Assembly: GCF_004307425.1 (NCBI RefSeq)
Contig: NZ_SEWZ01000002.1
Location: 66,935 to 130,934, forward strand
DNA: 64,000 bases
Reading direction: 5' to 3'
From: Aquirufa antheringensis
Lineage (GTDB): Bacteria; Bacteroidota; Bacteroidia; Cytophagales; Spirosomataceae
Shown in pieces: positions 61,530-64,000 of this stretch. Numbering within the stretch: position 1 is the first letter of the stretch; each line of letters begins with the position of its first letter. The translations under genes were made by a program, and so were the position numbers. A model generated the notes under the pieces. That model was not told where the DNA came from and did not search any database. It worked only from the letters and a program-made list of their open reading frames with translations.

Positions 61530-61976
61530 TTAACCAACAATTGCTTTACCGCCAGCTGCTTCAATCGCAGTTTTAGCAGCACCTGAGAAACCTTTCACGG
61601 TAACTTCCAAAGCAGAGGTTACAGATCCACGAGATAAGATTTTCACTAAGTCAGACTTAGATACTAAACCATTCGTATAAAGTGTCTCAAACGTGATCAC
61701 CTTAGTTCCAATTGAGTCAGCTAATGCTTGCAAAGTATCTAAGTTGATTGCTTTGTATTCCACACGGTTGTGGTTTTTAAAACCAAACTTAGGAACACGA
61801 CGTTGTAATGGCATCTGACCACCTTCAAAACCTCTCTTACGAGAATAACCTGAACGTGATTGAGCACCTTTGTGACCACGAGCAGAAGTTCCACCTAAAC
61901 CAGAACCTTGACCACGACCTACTCTTTTTCTAACTTTTACCGAACCTTCTGCCGGCTTCAATGATGATAATTTCAT
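61530..61976 (-). CDS. rplO: Ribosomal protein uL15
   Basis: This late-assembling large-subunit protein is 148 residues long. The start MKLSSLKPAEGSVKVRKRVG and the GRGQGSGLGGTSARGHKGAQ segment are diagnostic, as is the KRGFEGGQMPLQRRVPKFGF stretch. It follows rpmD by 46 bp. Confidence 0.98.
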   Translation of the reverse strand: MKLSSLKPAEGSVKVRKRVGRGQGSGLGGTSARGHKGAQSRSGYSRKRGFEGGQMPLQRRVPKFGFKNHNRVEYKAINLDTLQALADSIGTKVITFETLYTNGLVSKSDLVKILSRGSVTSALEVTVKGFSGAAKTAIEAAGGKAIVG

Positions 61977-62022
61977 TCTATTGGGGGCTTAGCGCTGCTG
62001 TTGCCAGCAACTCGCATGTTAA

Positions 62023-62202
62023 TTAAATATTTTCAACGACAATTAAGTGGTTTACGGCACGAATCATACCTGCAATCGCTGGATTCAATTCTACCTCAAC
62101 ACTCTTACGGATTTTACCTAATCCTAAAGCTGTGATCGTACGTTTTTGTACTTCAGGGCGCTTAATTGCACTTTTAACTTGAGTAATTTTAACTTTAGAC
62201 AT
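62023..62202 (-). CDS. rpmD: Ribosomal protein uL30
   Basis: This large-subunit protein is 59 residues long from the ATG at 62202: MSKVKITQVKSAIKRPEVQ, then TITALGLGKIRKSVEVELN and the tail. A longer frame extends to 62271 inside rpsE but adds 23 residues without family resemblance. It lies between rpsE and rplO. Confidence 0.97.
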   Translation of the reverse strand: MSKVKITQVKSAIKRPEVQKRTITALGLGKIRKSVEVELNPAIAGMIRAVNHLIVVENI

Positions 62203-62236
62203 TGTATGTTCTATTAGAGAGGCTTGCGCGCTCTGA

Positions 62237-62755
62237 TTATCCATTAAATACTTTAGCAACTGAAATTCCACGTTGGAAAGCTACTGAGTGTGGAGCTCTC
62301 ATCTTCACTAATGCATCGATGGTTGCCTTCACTACGTTGTGTGGGTTAGATGAACCTTTAGACTTAGCTAAGACATCATGAACACCTACTGATTCTAACA
62401 CAGCACGCATCGCACCACCGGCGATCAATCCTGTACCTGGAGCAGCTGGCTTAATTAAAACGAAACCACCTGAGAATTTACCTAATTGCTCGTGAGGAAC
62501 CGTGTTCTTCAACAAAGGAATTTGGAATAAGTTTTTCTTAGCGTCTTCGATACCTTTTGTGATAGCGTCAGTTACCTCGTTTGCTTTTCCTAAACCGTAT
62601 CCTACGATACCAGCACCGTCACCTACGACAACGATTGCTGAGAAACTAAAACGACGACCACCCTTCACTACTTTTGCAACACGGTTGATGGCTACTACTT
62701 TCTCCTTCAACTCACCTTCGTTAACCTTTATTGGTTTTGCTTGTAAATGCGACAT
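62237..62755 (-). CDS. rpsE: Ribosomal protein uS5
   Basis: This small-subunit accuracy protein is 172 residues long. It has the S5 double-stranded RNA-binding part ([40 protein letters not shown]). The C-terminal part follows with [20 protein letters not shown] and the [15 protein letters not shown] motif. It follows rplR by 9 bp. Confidence 0.98.
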   Translation of the reverse strand: MSHLQAKPIKVNEGELKEKVVAINRVAKVVKGGRRFSFSAIVVVGDGAGIVGYGLGKANEVTDAITKGIEDAKKNLFQIPLLKNTVPHEQLGKFSGGFVLIKPAAPGTGLIAGGAMRAVLESVGVHDVLAKSKGSSNPHNVVKATIDALVKMRAPHSVAFQRGISVAKVFNG

Positions 62756-62764
62756 ATCTATTTC

Positions 62765-63112
62765 TTAAAATTGTAAGCCACCCTCGCGAGCACCTTCAGC
62801 TAATGATTTAATTCTTCCGTGATACAAATAACCGTTACGGTCAAAAACTACCTTCTCGATTCCAGCTGCTTTCGCTTTTGCAGCGATCGCTAAACCTACT
62901 GTCTTAGCAGCTTCTATGTTGTTGTTCACTTTGTCTTTTGTATAAGATGTAGCTGAGAATAAAGTCTTACCAGCTAAATCATCTACTAATTGTGCATACA
63001 ATGCAGAATTAGAACGATATACAGTTAAACGCGGACGCTCCGCTGTTCCTGCGATCTTAGCACGAATCGCACGTTTAATGCGGGTTCTGCGTAAATTTTT
63101 GGTTGTTGCCAT
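62765..63112 (-). CDS. rplR: Ribosomal protein uL18
   Basis: This 5S rRNA-binding protein is 115 residues long. The basic N-terminus ([20 protein letters not shown]) is followed by [20 protein letters not shown] and the end [20 protein letters not shown], all typical of L18. It follows rplF by 42 bp. Confidence 0.98.
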   Translation of the reverse strand: MATTKNLRRTRIKRAIRAKIAGTAERPRLTVYRSNSALYAQLVDDLAGKTLFSATSYTKDKVNNNIEAAKTVGLAIAAKAKAAGIEKVVFDRNGYLYHGRIKSLAEGAREGGLQF

Positions 63113-63154
63113 TTGTTAACTTGTTTGTGTGGATTTCCGGCCCACGCTTATAAT

Positions 63155-63712
63155 TTATTTTTTACCGCCCGCTTTACCAGCTTTGCGACGTACTTGCTCT
63201 CCTTGGAAACGAACACCTTTACCTTTGTAAGGTTCAACTGGACGTAACGACTTGATCTTCGCAGCTACTTGACCAATTAATTGCTTATCGATCGAATTCA
63301 ATGTAACCATTGGATTCTTACCTTTCTCCATTGCTGTCACAATAGATACTTCTGTAGGAATCGCCATGAAAATCGCGTGAGAGTAACCCAAGCTTAATTC
63401 TAAAATATTTCCTTGATTTGCGGCCTTGTAACCAACCCCGATGATTTCCAACACTTTTTGGTAACCTTCACTCACACCCACGACCATATTATTGATCAAT
63501 GAACGATATAAACCGTGCATCGCTTTGTGACGTTTTTGTTCTGTAGGACGTGCCACAGTTAAAACACCCTCTTCGATAGTAATGATCATATCTTGATCAA
63601 CTTGTTGCGACAAAGTTCCTTTAGGACCTTTTACTGTCACTAAATTACCAGCACTTACGTCTACAGTTACTCCTGCAGGGATGGTGATAATTTTCTTTCC
63701 AATTCTTGACAT
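63155..63712 (-). CDS. rplF: Ribosomal protein uL6
   Basis: This large-subunit protein near the factor-binding site is 185 residues long. It has two similar domains: MSRIGKKIITIPAGVTVDVS with VTVKGPKGTLSQQV first. The second domain ends in LRPVEPYKGKGVRFQGEQVR and a Lys/Gly-rich tail. It follows rpsH by 58 bp. Confidence 0.98.
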   Translation of the reverse strand: MSRIGKKIITIPAGVTVDVSAGNLVTVKGPKGTLSQQVDQDMIITIEEGVLTVARPTEQKRHKAMHGLYRSLINNMVVGVSEGYQKVLEIIGVGYKAANQGNILELSLGYSHAIFMAIPTEVSIVTAMEKGKNPMVTLNSIDKQLIGQVAAKIKSLRPVEPYKGKGVRFQGEQVRRKAGKAGGKK

Positions 63713-63770
63713 TAGACTTTAATTATAGCTTAAATTTCGAGATCGCTCCCCTTTCAGCGTGAAACAATTA

Positions 63771-64000
63771 TTAATATACGTAACAAAGTACTTCTCCACC
63801 TACGTGTAAAGTACGAGCCTCTTTATCTGTGATTACTCCCTTAGAAGTAGACAAGATAGCGATACCTAATCCGTTTAATACGCGTGGTAACTCTTCAGCA
63901 CCATTGTATTTACGAAGACCTGGCTTAGAGATACGAGTCAAGTTAACGATAGCAGGTTGCTTCGTAACTGAGTTGTATTTCAACGCAATTTTGATGGTTC
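63771..64000 (-). CDS. rpsH: Ribosomal protein uS8, 5' end cut by window
   Basis: This is a primary 16S rRNA-binding protein and, in enterobacteria, the repressor of its own operon. About 76 codons of the C-terminal part are visible, running through [59 protein letters not shown] and the terminal GGEVLCYVY. The N-terminus lies beyond the window end; the TTG at 63983 is internal and not a start. Confidence 0.95.
   Translation of the reverse strand, partial: TIKIALKYNSVTKQPAIVNLTRISKPGLRKYNGAEELPRVLNGLGIAILSTSKGVITDKEARTLHVGGEVLCYVY

Noticed and set aside
62203-62271. N-terminal extension of ribosomal protein L30
   Set aside because: L30 is about 60 residues and starts MSKVKITQ; the extension is the out-of-frame end of rpsE.
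1-64000. tRNA, rRNA and tmRNA genes
   Set aside because: No CCA-ending cloverleaf, TTCGA loop arrangement or rRNA core sequence was recognised by reading; a tRNAscan run would be decisive.
1-64000. A new defence, phage or mobile system
   Set aside because: No transposase, integrase, toxin-antitoxin pair, nuclease-ATPase cluster or att-like repeats were found; the SNF2 gene stands alone between housekeeping genes and base composition does not visibly shift.

Overview
This is an ordinary-looking, densely packed chromosomal segment of a Bacteroidota bacterium, most likely a Cytophagales member (Spirosomaceae/Aquirufa-like; the genus is a guess from memory of protein style). The evidence is: TAnnTTTG-type -7 promoter boxes in many intergenic gaps; a PorE-like type IX secretion lipoprotein; the gliding lipoprotein GldH next to a PSP1/RicT protein; a large exported subtilase with a C-terminal sorting domain; a carotenoid desaturase; a cysteine-poor bL36; and a ribosomal cluster in the order secY-map-infA-rpmJ without adk. 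No tRNA, rRNA, insertion sequence, prophage or CRISPR array was seen.

Layout. 1-4.4 kb (minus): mreB-mreC-mreD, then an ECF sigma factor, a tiny membrane anti-sigma-like protein, gmk and a truncated nadD. 4.7-7.3 kb: an AraC-type regulator with a near-consensus promoter, a strong terminator, and an RluB-type pseudouridine synthase with a repeat-rich tail. 7.4-15.2 kb (plus): porE-like gene, pyrC, rnhB and the subtilase. 15.2-17 kb (minus): a methyltransferase and GDP-fucose synthase. 17-20.4 kb (plus): a MORN-type exported protein and a SulP transporter/beta-carbonic anhydrase pair. 20.4-25.3 kb: aspS, a CrtI/CrtD-type desaturase, a DUF4293-like protein and kdsD. 25.3-36.6 kb (plus): recQ-purD-ricT-gldH-lrp, then an RND efflux pair and ribD. 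36.5-38.6 kb: mntH and mntR, divergent around a clear palindromic operator. 38.6-44.1 kb (minus): a SNF2 helicase, then an amidase-MCE-prmA group. 44.2-48.3 kb: an LptD-like gene, a lipoprotein MsrA and a PAP2-like membrane protein. 48.3-51.8 kb (minus): a CapD/WbpM-type sugar dehydratase, thiL and a small lipoprotein. 51.9-54.5 kb (plus): a mini cytochrome b5, a GlcNAc-kinase-like protein and a conserved protein of unknown function. 54.5-64 kb (minus): carA, then the 3' half of the ribosomal protein cluster, rplQ-rpoA-rpsD-rpsK-rpsM-rpmJ-infA-map-secY-rplO-rpmD-rpsE-rplR-rplF-rpsH (truncated).

Themes. Many genes build the envelope: cell shape (mre), LPS core and export (kdsD, LptD-like), surface sugars (fcl, capD), murein hydrolysis, MCE lipid transport and type IX secretion/gliding. 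Convergent genes fall into two classes: three junctions have strong bidirectional terminators, and six have no spacing or overlap. Several genes probably start at TTG; in three of them the promoter lies inside the longer open frame. RNA-binding proteins (RluB, RicT) carry repetitive Arg/Gly/Pro tails. I found no convincing new defence or mobile system. The best leads are the unknown protein at 53064-54473, the MntR operator, the start-codon/promoter pattern and the overlapping minigene at the subtilase start.
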